Assembly: GCA_002205965.3 (NCBI GenBank)
Contig: NADL03000051.1
Location: forward strand, 62,001-126,000
DNA: 64,000 bases
From: Kappaphycus alvarezii
Taxonomy: Eukaryota > Rhodophyta > Florideophyceae > Gigartinales > Solieriaceae
Reading direction: 5' to 3'
The translations under genes and the position numbers were made by a program. Within the stretch, counting starts at the first letter, position 1. Every line of letters starts with the position of its first letter. The notes beneath the pieces are model-generated. The model was given only the letters and a program-made list of their open reading frames with translations, did not search any database and was not told the origin of the DNA. Below are positions 33,421 through 42,792 of the stretch, piece after piece.

Positions 33421-34452
33421 TCAAACATTACTTTGATGTGAACAAACAATGCCCAACTCATTCCGAAATCTTTCAAATTTCACTCGAAGCAAAGGTTTTG
33501 TCAGAATGTCAGAGATTTGGTCTTCGGTTCGGCAATGTGACAAATGGACCTGATTTGCTGCCACGGCCTCACGAACAAAGTGGTATCGAATATCAATATG
33601 TTTGTTGCGCTCGTTAATGGACTGGTTTTTGGCAGAGCTGATAGATCCTGAGTTATCAACCAAGATTGAAATCGGAGTTGGATGATTTGAGCCCAGTATT
33701 TCAGACAAGACGTTAGACAACCATATTGCCTCCTTGGACGCAGTGCAAATGGAAATGTACTCTGCTTCACACGAAGACAGCGCAACACATCCTTGCTTCT
33801 TCGAGCGCCACGAAATAGGACCTCCGGACATCATGAAAACATAGCTTTCCGTCGACTTGCGAGTTGTGCGACAGCCGGCCCAATCAGAATCGCTGTAACC
33901 GATGATAGTTGGAGCAGAAGAGGGACTGTAACAGATTCCGAGGTCGCTAGTTCCCTTGAGATAACGATAAACTCGCTTTACGGCTTTCCAATGGCTTTCC
34001 AGAGGCTTCTCGCAGTGTTGTGAAAGTTTACCGACAGCAAAACCAATGTCCGGGCGAGTACATACCATTAAATACATGAGACTTCCGATTGCGGAGCGAT
34101 ACGGTATCGATGGGGAAAGATCAGCTTCTGAGTTGTTGTCCGAGACCCCGTTTGAAAGAACCATAGGGGTATCAACAGGCTTCGCGGTGGCCATGTTGAA
34201 TCTTTCAAGTATTTTCTCAGTGTAAGATTTCTGAGAGAGATGTAACGTCCTTGTTGATCGGTTGCGAGTAACTTGGATTCCAAGAAACTCTTTGACAGGC
34301 CCCAGATCCTTCATCTTGAATCGACTCTTCAACTCAGTCTTGATGTTTTCCAGAGTTACTCGATCGTTTCCAGCAATAAGAAGGTCATCCACGTACAGAA
34401 TAATTATGGAGATCGAAGAGCCCTGTCGAGAGACATAAAGAGGATTACTCAT
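33421..34452 (-). CDS. Copia-1 RT C-terminal part and RNase H
   Basis: 343 codons, open. The YVDDLLIAG catalytic box (about 34390) is followed by LSQKSYTEKILERFNM, IGSLMYLMVCTRPDI, then RNase H with GYSDSDWAG, SSCEAEY and VDNSGSI, and DILTKPL at the end, just before the polypurine tract. It is intact as a segment but has lost its upstream part through shifts. Confidence 0.9.
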   Translation of the reverse strand: MSNPLYVSRQGSSISIIILYVDDLLIAGNDRVTLENIKTELKSRFKMKDLGPVKEFLGIQVTRNRSTRTLHLSQKSYTEKILERFNMATAKPVDTPMVLSNGVSDNNSEADLSPSIPYRSAIGSLMYLMVCTRPDIGFAVGKLSQHCEKPLESHWKAVKRVYRYLKGTSDLGICYSPSSAPTIIGYSDSDWAGCRTTRKSTESYVFMMSGGPISWRSKKQGCVALSSCEAEYISICTASKEAIWLSNVLSEILGSNHPTPISILVDNSGSISSAKNQSINERNKHIDIRYHFVREAVAANQVHLSHCRTEDQISDILTKPLLRVKFERFRNELGIVCSHQSNV

Positions 34453-35104
34453 ATAATGAAGCTCTGCGGTTAATAGCTCATGAATCTTGGCATACCACTG
34501 ACGTGGAGCCTGTTTAAGCCCATACAGGGCCTTTTGAAGGCGGCATACGAGATCGGCCTGGCTGGGTCGTGAAATCCGGATGGAACTTCCATGAATATTT
34601 CCTCTTCCAACTCCCCATTAAGAAACGCGGTCACAACATCCATCTGGTCGCATTCAGGTCAAAGAAGTTTGTGCAGAGAAACAATCGTAGGGCAGAGAGA
34701 GAAACTACAGGAGCATAGGTTTCATTATACTCGAGACCTGGAACTTGTCGAAATCCTTTGGCGACTATGCGGACTTTGGGACCAACGTCTGGTTTCACAC
34801 GGAAGACGTACCGGCAAGGAATGACGTGCATCCCTGGCTTTCGCGGGACAAGCTCGAACGTTCCATTTTCTCGTATGGAGTCTTCTTTTTTTGATTCCAG
34901 GCATCCAAAAGTCGACGTTCTCTGAAGAAGTAGCCTCCTCGTATGATGCTGGAATTCCAATAGAGACAAGAGCGGTTTCCGCAATGAGCGATACATCTTC
35001 AGACGACCCGGAGAGCCACCATCTGCCAGGCTTCTTCGCAATCCGGGATGAACGACGAGGAGCAATACTAGGAGTACCCGGGCTGGATTGGACTGGGTTC
35101 GCAT
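34453..35104 (-). pseudogene. Copia-1 reverse transcriptase, N-terminal part
   Basis: NGTFELVPRKPGMHVIPCRYVF-type start followed by KVRIVAKGFRQVPGLEYNETYAPVV (34720-34860), which is the copia RT fingers region. The frame is lost near 34650 and the fragment does not join in frame to the YVDD part. Confidence 0.8.
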
Positions 35105-36039
35105 CTCATTAACGGCAAGTGATCCCTCATCTTGTTCGCTACCAGAAGATCAATCAGCAGATCCTTGGAAGTGCGATTGCTGCCGATGGGATTCGTGTTC
35201 CCTTCCATTTGGTCGTCGAGAAAGCTTGAACAGTGTTGATTCGAAGATTCGTCAAATGTGACGTCCCTGGAAACAACCATTTTCTCAGCTGCAATGTCCC
35301 ACAGCTTGTATCCCTTACTTTGGGTTGAGTACCCCATCATTAGTGCCTCACGAGACCTGAATCTTCTTGGAATAACGTACCAACATTGCGCACCGAACAC
35401 TCGCAGATGGGAGATATCTGGTGGTGTTCCATTCCAAAGTTCATAGGAGTAGTATTGTCGGGCAGGGAACTGGATGTAACCCGATTTAGTACATACAGCG
35501 GTAGAAAGCGCTTCAGCCCAGAAGTGCTTTGGAAGGGACTTGTGATGCAGCATTGATCGGACCAGATTGAGAAGGGTTCGGTTCATTCTTTCAGCTGTTC
35601 CATTTTGCTGAGGAGTATGAGCCACTGTAAGCTGATGTTGAATACCTTGTGCCTCCAGGAAGTTCTTGAATGCTGTAGATAGATATTCGCCTCCGTTGTC
35701 CGACTAAAGCCTTTACCAGAAGCTGATCGTTCTCGAACGGAGGTCATGGAACTCGAGGACGTGAAGAGCTTCTAGAGACTGGCTGGTGTGTTTTTCTGCG
35801 AAGGCCTTGTACTTCTTGAAGCACTCTAAAACCTTAGATTTGTGAGTGATAGGATAGGCGACTGTCCATTTGGAATAGTCATCAATGAAAGACACTAAGT
35901 ACCGCGCCCACCGAGAGATGGAATCTCCACAGGCCCTAAAACATCTGAGTGAACCAGTTGGAGGGGTTTCGTAGACCGCCCTTTTCTTGACTTTGGGATT
36001 GGTGCACGGTGTGATTTTCCAAGAATGCATCCCACACAA
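35068..36039 (-). pseudogene. Copia-1 integrase
   Basis: Two open segments (36039-35713 and 35625-35068). Motifs are YLVSFIDDYSKWTVAYPI (first catalytic Asp region) and TPQQNGTAERMNRTLLNLVR (catalytic Glu region). The C-terminal tail includes LRVFGAQCWYVIP and KGYKLWD. A break around 35700 lies close to the second catalytic Asp (NGGEY region), so the enzyme is probably dead. Confidence 0.85.
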
Positions 36040-36107
36040 GAGTCAGGGGTCCCAGAGTTGACGTATTTAACACCTGTGACAGCTCCATGACTACCATCGA
36101 CTTGATC

Positions 36108-36696
36108 TCAGCGGTATTGAGCCAGTCGCTCGTGCCATGTCTTCAGAGATGTAAGCAAGGAAACTTCCGAGTCATTAGCCTTTGATGGACTTTGACAGGT
36201 ATCTAGTATATAAAGGCCTTTGACAAGAGTGCCGGTGGCCACTAGAGATCCATCGGTGTTGTCTGTAAGCAGAACAGCGTTGCGATTGAATTGGGAGTTA
36301 ATGCCGCGATTTGCCATTTCGGATACGAGGGTAGGAACGTGAAGTACGTTCTTTAGTAGGCATTGAACGGTATCCTTTTTATAACGGAGTCAGCACTACG
36401 TCACCTGTTCCCTCGATAGAGGCTGTAGAATCTGCTCCCAGATCCAGAGTTGAGTTAGCCGAGGACTCTTGGTATGAAACAAAGGCCGAGCGATCGTGCG
36501 TGACATGGGAGGTACAGCCCGAATCGATAACCCATTCATTAGCAAGGGATACAGAGCTACCAATAGTTTGTAGCGCCACATTGGCTTGGTTCAAGGGATT
36601 CGCTTCAATGTGACAATTATTTCCATCAACCGAGTGATCGGTGGTGACATTGCTTACAACGATCTCGTTCTCACTTCCGGAGTTGCAGCGTCGCAA
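36108..36696 (-). pseudogene. Copia-1 protease and pre-integrase segment
   Basis: The aspartic protease motif WVIDSGCTSHVTHD (about 36500-36545) is intact. A frame change is followed by the gag-pre-integrase segment LKTWHERLAQYR (about 36108-36145). The frame differs from the preceding zinc-knuckle segment, so at least one shift has occurred. Confidence 0.8.
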
Positions 36697-36906
36697 TCAG
36701 CGACGCGATGATTAGGCATGGATACCAAGCAGACGAGGTCTCTGTCTTCTTCTTTCTCAAGGGAAGCTTGGGAAGCTACAAGACCTTTTCCCCCATCTCG
36801 GCCCTTGTTCAAGTGGGCTCGAGCTGGGTGGCCAACAGGAGCAAGGTGTGGGTACTTTTTGAAGCAGCGACTGCTGTCACGATGCTTTCCACAGTGTATG
36901 CATATC

Positions 36907-37563
36907 TCAGCGGTAGGGTCTCGCTTGAACTTGGGCCGTTGCTTTCCAAGAAGATTCCGAAGCCCTCAAGGCGTCCTGATCTCGTTGGGCATGGCGCTGC
37001 TCCTCTTGGCGGCATCTGCTTTGAACGAACTCGAAGGAGAATTTGTCGTCATCGAGATGAGCAGCGTCAAGGGCCGAGATGAGAGTATCAAAGCGATCTG
37101 GCAGGCCGTTAAGTAGCGCCATGGCCATTTCGCTGTCTTCGATGTGGACGGACATCGACTTGAGAGTGGCAGCGAGCTGGCGGATACGGGCGGCGAACGA
37201 GAGCACTTTCTCGTTCGGGTTCATCTTGGCGGTATAGAATCGGCGCCTGGCAGCCAGTTTATTGAGAAGAGTATGCTTCTCAAAGATATCACAAATCAGG
37301 GACCACATGACCTTGGCGGTATTGGCATGCTGGACTTGTTCGAGATGGGTATCAGATAGAGTCAGTCCGATGGTAGCCCTAGCCTTGCAATCCGCCTTCT
37401 TCCATGCGGAGTATGTAGGTGACGAGGTTTCCGGAGGGTCTTCAGTAAGGTGGTCGTCAACTTCCCTCAGTGAGAGCAATAGTTGAATTCTCGACTTCCA
37501 GATGTGGAAGTTGTCATCACGGAGCTTCTCGAGACTGTCGAGTCGAAGTCCTGAAGAGTCCAT
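36907..37563 (-). CDS. Copia-1 gag
   Basis: 218 residues from an ATG at 37563, beginning MDSSGLRLDSLEKLRDDNF. It is a typical copia gag (UBN2/DUF4219-like) with LTEDPPETS, a TxxxMWxxxxxxFE-type region (TAKVMWSLICDIFE) and LNGLPDRFDTLI. It ends at a TGA, after which a zinc-knuckle-like CIHCGKHRDSSRC follows in the +1 frame (36880-36920), so either a +1 shift is used or a base has been lost. Function: capsid of virus-like particles. Confidence 0.85.
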   Translation of the reverse strand: MDSSGLRLDSLEKLRDDNFHIWKSRIQLLLSLREVDDHLTEDPPETSSPTYSAWKKADCKARATIGLTLSDTHLEQVQHANTAKVMWSLICDIFEKHTLLNKLAARRRFYTAKMNPNEKVLSFAARIRQLAATLKSMSVHIEDSEMAMALLNGLPDRFDTLISALDAAHLDDDKFSFEFVQSRCRQEEQRHAQRDQDALRASESSWKATAQVQARPYR

Positions 37564-37633
37564 GGAGAAAAGCAGTGGAGTGAGAGAAAACTGTGCTTAT
37601 AGATAGAGGGAGCACAGGAGGTCGAGAACAGAT

Positions 37634-38499
37634 TTACTTATTTCTATGATTAATGTGCCTGTTGCGATCGTGTCTCGTCTGGAAGAGGCGATTGCAGCAA
37701 ACACACGGAGTGATGGCTGATCTCCTCTCGACTCTGTTTCGACACTTCTTTCCACCTCTGTGCTGCTCGAGCTGCTTTGGACCCGAGACTTTGAGTTGGC
37801 AAAGGTCACAAACCAGGAGGGAAGACTTGGGCTTGGAGATAGGAGGAACAGGAGTTGGAGGTAGGGGAACGAATGGAGCCGGAGAGAGAGGTTCGACTGA
37901 AAGAGGAGTCGGAACCCTTGGAGATGAAGGAACAAATGCAACAGAAGGGGCAGCAGGAGAGAGTGGAGATTGGATGGGAGCAGCTGGAGCTGGAGACGTC
38001 GAAGCCGGAGAAGGGGAGATGAGAGAAACCACTTGAATGGGTCGAGGTGTCGGAGGTTTCGGATCCTTCTTCTTCTTCGGCTCTCCTCCCTTTGATTTCT
38101 TGCTTGGCTTCGATACTCTGCTCGATGAGGCAGGAAGCGGCTTGGAGCGAAGGTTCGTTGGCTTTGACTTCTTTCGTAGAGGTTTCGGAGCTAGAGATTT
38201 CGGACGAGCAGGCAGTTTCGGACGGTTGGCAAGGGAAAGGATATGGTTTAAGAAGGAGTCCTTCTTCTCCGGAGGAGGAGGCTTGGAGACGACTTCGACG
38301 TGAACAACCTCTGGAGTAGTCGCGGTGGAAGGAATGTCGTTACCTTCGCCGTCCGACTCAATAGCGGAATCGTCGATGAAACGGCACTTCGGACGGGCAG
38401 GAGGCTTGGCGGAGGATTCGTCGAAGGTAAGGCGGCGAATCACGGGATCGTTCGGAGGGATGTCGATGCCGCGACGAAATACGGAGAGTGAGATGACCA
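37634..38499 (-). CDS. Copia-1 ORF0: Pro/Lys-rich zinc-finger protein
   Basis: About 288 codons between the primer site and gag, a place where copia elements normally have only a short leader. The protein starts with a hydrophobic/acidic segment, then a Lys/Pro-rich stretch (residues ~85-150), a Pro/Ala/Ser-rich linker (~150-225) and two C-terminal fingers. These are C231-x2-C234-x12-H247-x5-C253 and C266-x2-C269-x12-H282-x2-H285. There is no ATG anywhere in the frame, and an in-frame TAA lies just upstream of the 38500 GTG. Removing a predicted intron (38500-38586) creates ATG at the junction. It probably binds nucleic acid. The origin is unknown: captured host gene, LINE ORF1-like domain, or an unusual element protein. 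Confidence 0.6.
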
Positions 38500-38586
38500 C
38501 TGGTAACAGAAATTTGTGAGGTTAGGCGGAGGATAAGGCAATGCTTCGGGATGGTATGAGAAAAGCACAAGATGGTTTGGACTTAC
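38500..38586 (-). other. Predicted 87-nt intron in the Copia-1 leader
   Basis: Minus strand: donor ACA|GTAAGT at 38586, branch-like CTAACC about 25 nt before the end, a T-rich stretch, and acceptor TTACCAG at 38500. Joining 38587 (A) to 38499-38498 (TG) forms the first ATG of ORF0. No other ATG exists in the leader between the PBS and this junction. Confidence 0.55.
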
Positions 38587-38832
38587 TGTTGCGACTAGGC
38601 ACGGGCCGTGAGACAAACCGGGGTATGTAACACGGGGGCGAGACAAGAAGCAACGAGAGCAAGACGGGCCGCAAGATGTACTGGAATCTGTGGTGTGGGG
38701 ATGAAGAGCGGCGACGGGCTGCAAAACCAACAGGAGTAGGTAGAGCAGGGACGACGGACGCTAAGCAGGCCACAAGACAGGAGGTCAGTAGATAATGCAG
38801 AGACGTCAAGAGAGTGCGGTCAAACCTTAGGC

Positions 38833-38859
38833 TTTTTTTTTTTTTTTTTTTTTTTTTTT
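38833..38859 (-). repeat. Homopolymer A27 in the Copia-1 leader (T27 on plus strand)
   Basis: 27 consecutive T on the plus strand. It lies between the leader hairpin and the ORF0 region. In sense orientation it precedes ORF0, so it is not a poly(A) tail of ORF0 and reads as a simple tract inside the leader. Confidence 0.85.
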
Positions 38860-38862
38860 CTT

Positions 38863-38881
38863 CCCTACACGGAGTGTAGGG
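38863..38881 (-). other. Perfect leader hairpin in Copia-1
   Basis: CCCTACAC and GTGTAGGG form an 8-bp perfect stem with a 3-nt loop, about 70 nt after the PBS and next to a 27-nt A tract (sense). It is a candidate RNA dimerisation, packaging or translation-control element. Confidence 0.7.
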
Positions 38882-38934
38882 TAGCGTCCGGGTGCGCGAG
38901 CAAGCGAGATGGATTCGTGAGCAGCGCTAGTGTC

Positions 38935-38948
38935 CTGGGCCCATAACC
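38935..38948 (-). promoter_or_regulatory. Copia-1 primer-binding site (half initiator tRNA-Met)
   Basis: On the minus strand GGTTATGGGCCCAG directly follows the 5' LTR. It is complementary to the anticodon stem-loop of eukaryotic initiator tRNA-Met (CTGGGCCCATAACC), not to the tRNA 3' end. Drosophila copia and yeast Ty5 are known to use this internal, half-tRNA priming. Confidence 0.85.
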
Positions 38949-39381
38949 TGATGGACAAGGAGAAGGGAGAGAGCGCGAGCGGACGAGAGAGAGAGAGAAG
39001 AGGGAGAGAGAGCGAGTGGAGAGAGAGAGAGCAAGAGAGAGAGAGAGAAAGTGAGCGACCAAGGAGAAGAGTTGAGAGAAGGGAAAGTGGTGAGAGGCTT
39101 TACTTCGACCAAGAGTGGGCTGAGACCATGGCTTATATAGACTTCAGGGCGAGTCGCTTGATGCTTCGGCACGACCTGTGGAAGTTTCCAGAAGCCATGT
39201 AGACGACGGTGAAGGAATAACCCTAAACCTATCTGAGCTGATCTGAAAAAGATCAGCTCAAGCTCACAGCACAGTTCAGTGCATAAACGTAACGGTCAAG
39301 ATCTAGGTTGAAAAGTAAAGTACTGTAAAGTACAGTAGCTGTCCCCGCATACATTGTCAGTAAGCTGTAATTGTACCAACA
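38949..39381 (-). repeat. Copia-1 5' LTR
   Basis: 433 bp, TGATGG to CCAACA on the plus strand. It is near-identical to 32935-33369. Differences are confined to the GA tract length, about four substitutions and a small indel near 39316. The same stem-loop lies at 39235-39259. Confidence 0.95.
39131..39140 (-). promoter_or_regulatory. Copia-1 LTR TATA box
   Basis: CTATATAAGC on the minus strand within the 5' LTR, directing transcription toward gag-pol. It is duplicated in the 3' LTR at about 33123-33132. Confidence 0.6.
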
Positions 39382-39639
39382 GTTTCTACCCGCCGCCCGC
39401 ATCCGTAGTTGATTTATGAATACTCTCTGCACGCTTCTGTGCAACATTGTACAACCCATAAAGACTTGCCAACACCATTGTTTATGTTAGCTAAAACCCA
39501 CAGACTGACTTCCAGTCCAAATTAAATGCAGTAAAATAAGAAATGAACACAGACCTCAGAATTGTAAACGCGATCCAGTTAAGTGAATGCGGCGCAAAAT
39601 GCAAAGCAGAGGAAATATCAATCTTCTATCCTGACCTCC

Positions 39640-39990
39640 ACCAGAGGAATGCTCGTGCCTGTGTCAATCTCCACTCTAGTAAGGTGGCACCCGGATTAAT
39701 ATGATGTTCTAAATGAAGTGGCAAGGAACGTGATCGTGACGGCAATGGAGACGTACGGAAAGGTTCGGGGGTTTTAAGGCAAAGGCACCCTGCAGCAGCA
39801 GTCATGTCCAATGCAGGCTGTTTGGTGGCTGGCCTGAAGGTAGCCGTTTAGGGAACGTAGTTCCTTCCCCATTGCTGTGTTTGCATAGATTTTCGAGTCG
39901 ATTGTGGTTGTCTGGAAAACTATGGGATAGGTCGGATATATCTTTCAAAAGTAAAATACCCAAAATTTCCCCACTTAAATGATACTCCTA
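39640..39990 (+). repeat. Dispersed repeat R, copy c
   Basis: 39820-39990 matches copy a (tttagggaacgtagttcctt, ttgtctggaaaactatggg). The preceding 39640-39820 contains catgtccaatgcaggctgtttggtggctggcct, related to 18476-18511. Confidence 0.6.
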
Positions 39991-39999
39991 ACTCATAAA

Positions 40000-40600
40000 G
40001 GCGGGACACTACGATCGCTGCAATCCTCTGTAGGAAGGGGGAAAATAGACTACAAAATTAAATAGAGAGAACTTTTTTGGCAAACATTTCAGTATCAGGT
40101 TTAGAATGCAGCACGATGGTCAAGTTGCCGACAAGACTACCAGCACTACGCGGGTATGACAAGCTCTCCACCCAGAAGTTTCCCTATTTCAGTATCAGAT
40201 AAATCCAAATTTCGTTGGAGGCCCTCAAGGTACTTGTTAGTACGAAAACCGTCCTTTCTCTAGGAGAGTGGTCCTCTCCACAAACTTCTGTCTTCTCATT
40301 CCCTGTAAAATTTCAAAAACGACTCTTCCACCAATTCTCTTTTACGAACAAAATCCTGAAACAAATTTTCCCCATCAATCCAAATTCACTGTGCAACTCC
40401 ATTTCTATTTCTTCTTTGAGCATTTTGGTCCTCCTTTTTCAAAGTAGGAATCTTTCGACTCCTGATCCGCTTCGTCCTCCAAATTCAGTTCCGCTATTTT
40501 ATCGAGCAGATTTTTATTTATCGTCCTAATCGTATGCAATTTCAAATCTGTGGCATTGCCTCACATTTTTTATTTCGTCCAAGGCCGTGAAACTTTTCAA
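40000..40600. other. Upstream part of acidic-ORF element copy 2
   Basis: No clear gene. It has two copies of atttcagtatcag (about 40088 and 40184). Some short stretches (tcctccaaatt, gcaatttc) recur in the same order before acidic ORF copy 1, so it may be the same non-coding leader. Confidence 0.3.
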
Positions 40601-40702
40601 GGACGTTGTCATATTTAAACTACGAAATCGGAGATGTTGAGGCAACCCTCCCGCCATCAACTACCCCACCGGCGGCGGCTCACCCCCTTTTTTGCCCTCA
40701 AC

Positions 40703-41298
40703 ATGACCAACCTTCGCCCGTCCCTCACCATCGCCAAGTCATCCCGACGCCGCCGTCCCATCAACGCTCTGGCCCTGCTGGCAAATTGTCCAACCGACTA
40801 CGATGACTGCTGTAGAAGATTGGACCGGGAACGCGTTCGGGAGTGGGTCCGACGTACTGCTTCGAGCAGGAAGAAGAGGCAGAGGAGGAGGTGGTGTAGG
40901 AGGAGGTAGAGGAAGAGGAGGATGTGAAGAGGAGGACCGAGTGGACCCGTGGGAGCCACCAGTGTACAACGGTGGTGGAGCTCCCATGGAGAACTAAGGG
41001 GGACTGAGGGAATAATCGTGATCCCTGACTCTTCTGACGAAGATGGAGAGAAGGGTGAGGAGGAGGACGAGGAAGATAGGGATAGGAAGACATTGAAAGG
41101 GCTGGAATAGTGGGGAGGGGGCCGAAAAGTATGGACCAGGTGGTCCCGACTCTGGAACCGGATGGGGGCATCTTCATTGGTCCAGATATTTCCCAGGAGG
41201 CAATGGAGAATTCCAAGCCGTTCGCGGATATTTGTAGAGACTGCGTGGGTGGAATGGATATTTTGTGGGAACTTTTTGGCTCTGATCTAGAGGACTGA
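40703..41298 (+). pseudogene. Acidic LTR-associated ORF, copy 2 (frameshifted)
   Basis: Begins at an ATG (40703) with MTNLRPSLTIAK, then ALALLANCPTDYDD, RLDRERVREWV. It changes frame in a GA-rich tract (EEDRVDPWEPPVYNGGG) and ends with QVVPTLEPDGGIF ... PFADICRDCVGGMDI ... ELFGSDLED at 41298. The LTR starts 31 bp later. It gives the best view of the family's N-terminus. Confidence 0.65.
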
Positions 41299-41329
41299 GA
41301 TAAAAAGTGGTAAATATGGATATTTACCC

Positions 41330-41739
41330 TGATAGCTGTTAGTCTTTCTCGTTCACTTGATTCCATTTGTTGCTTTTTATAGTTCTCAGCATGTTTGTTT
41401 GAGACTTTAGGGTAAGCCAAAAAGTTTATATAGGCTGAGTAAACTGCTTCATCTTGTGGAGTTCAAGGAAGTTGGCAAACAACTTCAAGCCGAGTCCCGA
41501 GTAGTAGGAAGTTGAGAGTCAACCTCAGACCCAGAATCATTTTTGCGACGCTGGTCACAGACCATTAGCAGTTGACCCTTCCCCTTCCATATTTGCTTGT
41601 AGCCCTCTCAACTGTCTTCCTTATCCACTCCTTTTTGTTCGTTCAAAAATACCATGGTAGCACTTTTTTCGCTTGCAACACCTCCTTCTTGGGGTAGTTG
41701 GTTCTGAATATCTCTTCTCCCGACGATTTACCCCTATCA
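41330..41739 (+). repeat. LTR of the acidic-ORF element, copy 2
   Basis: 410 bp, TGATAG to CTATCA, perfect 6-bp inverted ends. TATA-like TTATATAGG at 41426-41434. About 75-80% similar by eye to copy 1. No second copy was found upstream, so it is a 3' or solo LTR. Confidence 0.75.
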
Positions 41740-42090
41740 GTATTCTCTACCCAAATACTGAAATGCGTAACAAGATTTTAAGCGCTTGGTAAAAGTTTTT
41801 TCCGCTTTCAAACGAGCTAAAATCGCCAGGAATTTTTACAAAAAAAAAGCTGGGAGCTTGTAGGTGGTTTTTTTTGAAAAGAATCGTCCGCTACCGCAAA
41901 AGGGGTAATTGGGATTGGTATACTGGGAATGGAAAGGAAGGATAAATGAATGAGGTTTGCTCATTGAGATCTATGCGAAGGTTGGGGGTCCCTTGAGATT
42001 CCATTCAAACCATGTTGCAGCTACGAAGCGGACGACTGAGCATTTAATCCAACTATAAAGTAGTTAATAGCAAATTCAATAAGCACACAA
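41740..42090. other. Unassigned spacer
   Basis: No coding or repeat signal recognised, apart from a poly-T/poly-A patch near 41840-41880. Confidence 0.4.
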
Positions 42091-42169
42091 CGTTTGAGGT
42101 GGCCATCAACGCAGCATGTCGCTGTAGGGGAATGGCCCGTACCTTAAGAGTACCTGGTCAAAGCTCGTG

Positions 42170-42520
42170 GAGAGGGGTTCTCATGGGGTTTGTTTACTGC
42201 GAATGGTGCAAAGATTGGGTAGGAGTCCTACAAGTTTCCATTATGGAAAGGGGAAGTTATGGGTGTTTTACACTTGGAAGATATATCCGATCTATCCCAT
42301 GGTTTTCCAGACAACCGTAATCAACTCAAAAAGGGTATACCGACACAGTATTGAAAGTTTACTACTTCCATGATACTTCTGCACGTCTGAGTGCTCTGTT
42401 TCATACTCGAAAAGATTTCCATATATATGGAAAGGGGAAAAGAGGGGGTTAAGTGGGGTTTACCTGAATGAGTTGGTATACTTAACTTTCCTGATAAGAT
42501 GGGGTTCGTTTACTGTGAGA
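42170..42520 (-). repeat. Dispersed repeat R, copy d
   Basis: Inverse of copies a-c: ccatggttttccagacaaccg (42297-42317) is the reverse complement of the R landmark, and gtttactgcgaatggtgcaaa (42194-42214) is the reverse complement of 19619-19639. Confidence 0.55.
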
Positions 42521-42792
42521 TGTTTTAGTTTTAACCCAATCACGTTTTATGGAAAGTGGTGAAAATTTTTGGTTATTTTAATGTATGGAAGGTGTGGTCG
42601 GTTGTGCTTTGTGATCTTAAAAGACTGGCCGGGATCAGTTGCCGTATAATAATGTATTGGTGGTGGTAGAAAACTGCGGTAACTCTTTGACAGCGGTTAG
42701 TTTCACCAATTGTAAAGGGGGATCTTTTAATGTGTTCAAATTTTTTGAACCGTATAGGTAGTGAATTGTAGAGGATTAAGAGATAGTTACAA

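Larger units (their letters stand above)
32935..39381 (-). mobile_element. Copia-1, complete LTR retrotransposon
   Basis: 6447 bp, in minus orientation. The LTRs begin and end TG...CA on both sides. A 5-bp target duplication GTTTC lies at 32930-32934 and 39382-39386. A primer-binding site abuts the 5' LTR, and a polypurine tract GAGGGGG abuts the 3' LTR. The order in the sense direction is LTR, PBS, hairpin, A27, ORF0, gag, protease, integrase, RT, RNase H, LTR, which is copia order. The LTRs differ by about four substitutions and a few short indels, so the insertion is young, yet pol carries frameshifts. It interrupts the 3' UTR of LINE A. Confidence 0.95.
31960..39480 (+). mobile_element. 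LINE A, 5'-truncated, split by Copia-1
   Basis: A GC-rich LINE segment runs 31960-32934 and resumes at 39382-39480. The last ~95 bp (gtttctacccgccgcccgca ... cataaagacttgccaacaccattg) match the LINE tails at 45610-45715 and 42793-42853 in inverse orientation, so this is the true 3' UTR interrupted by Copia-1. The left edge at about 31960 is an abrupt shift from AT-rich DNA, as expected of a 5'-truncated insertion. There is no poly(A) tail. All three tails end at (A)CCA(A/C)CACCATTG or a close variant. Confidence 0.8.

Noticed and set aside
37653..38319. Gly/Ser/Phe-rich plus-strand frames
   Set aside because: Antisense shadows of the proline/lysine-rich ORF0.
38833..38859. Poly(A) tail of a LINE inserted in Copia-1
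   Set aside because: In sense orientation the tract precedes ORF0, and only about 75 bp separate it from the PBS, leaving no LINE body.
40087..41765. Terminal inverted repeats (CATTTCAGTAT...) around acidic ORF copy 2
   Set aside because: The match is only about 11 bp and is not seen around copies 1 and 3. The TG...CA LTR interpretation fits all copies better.
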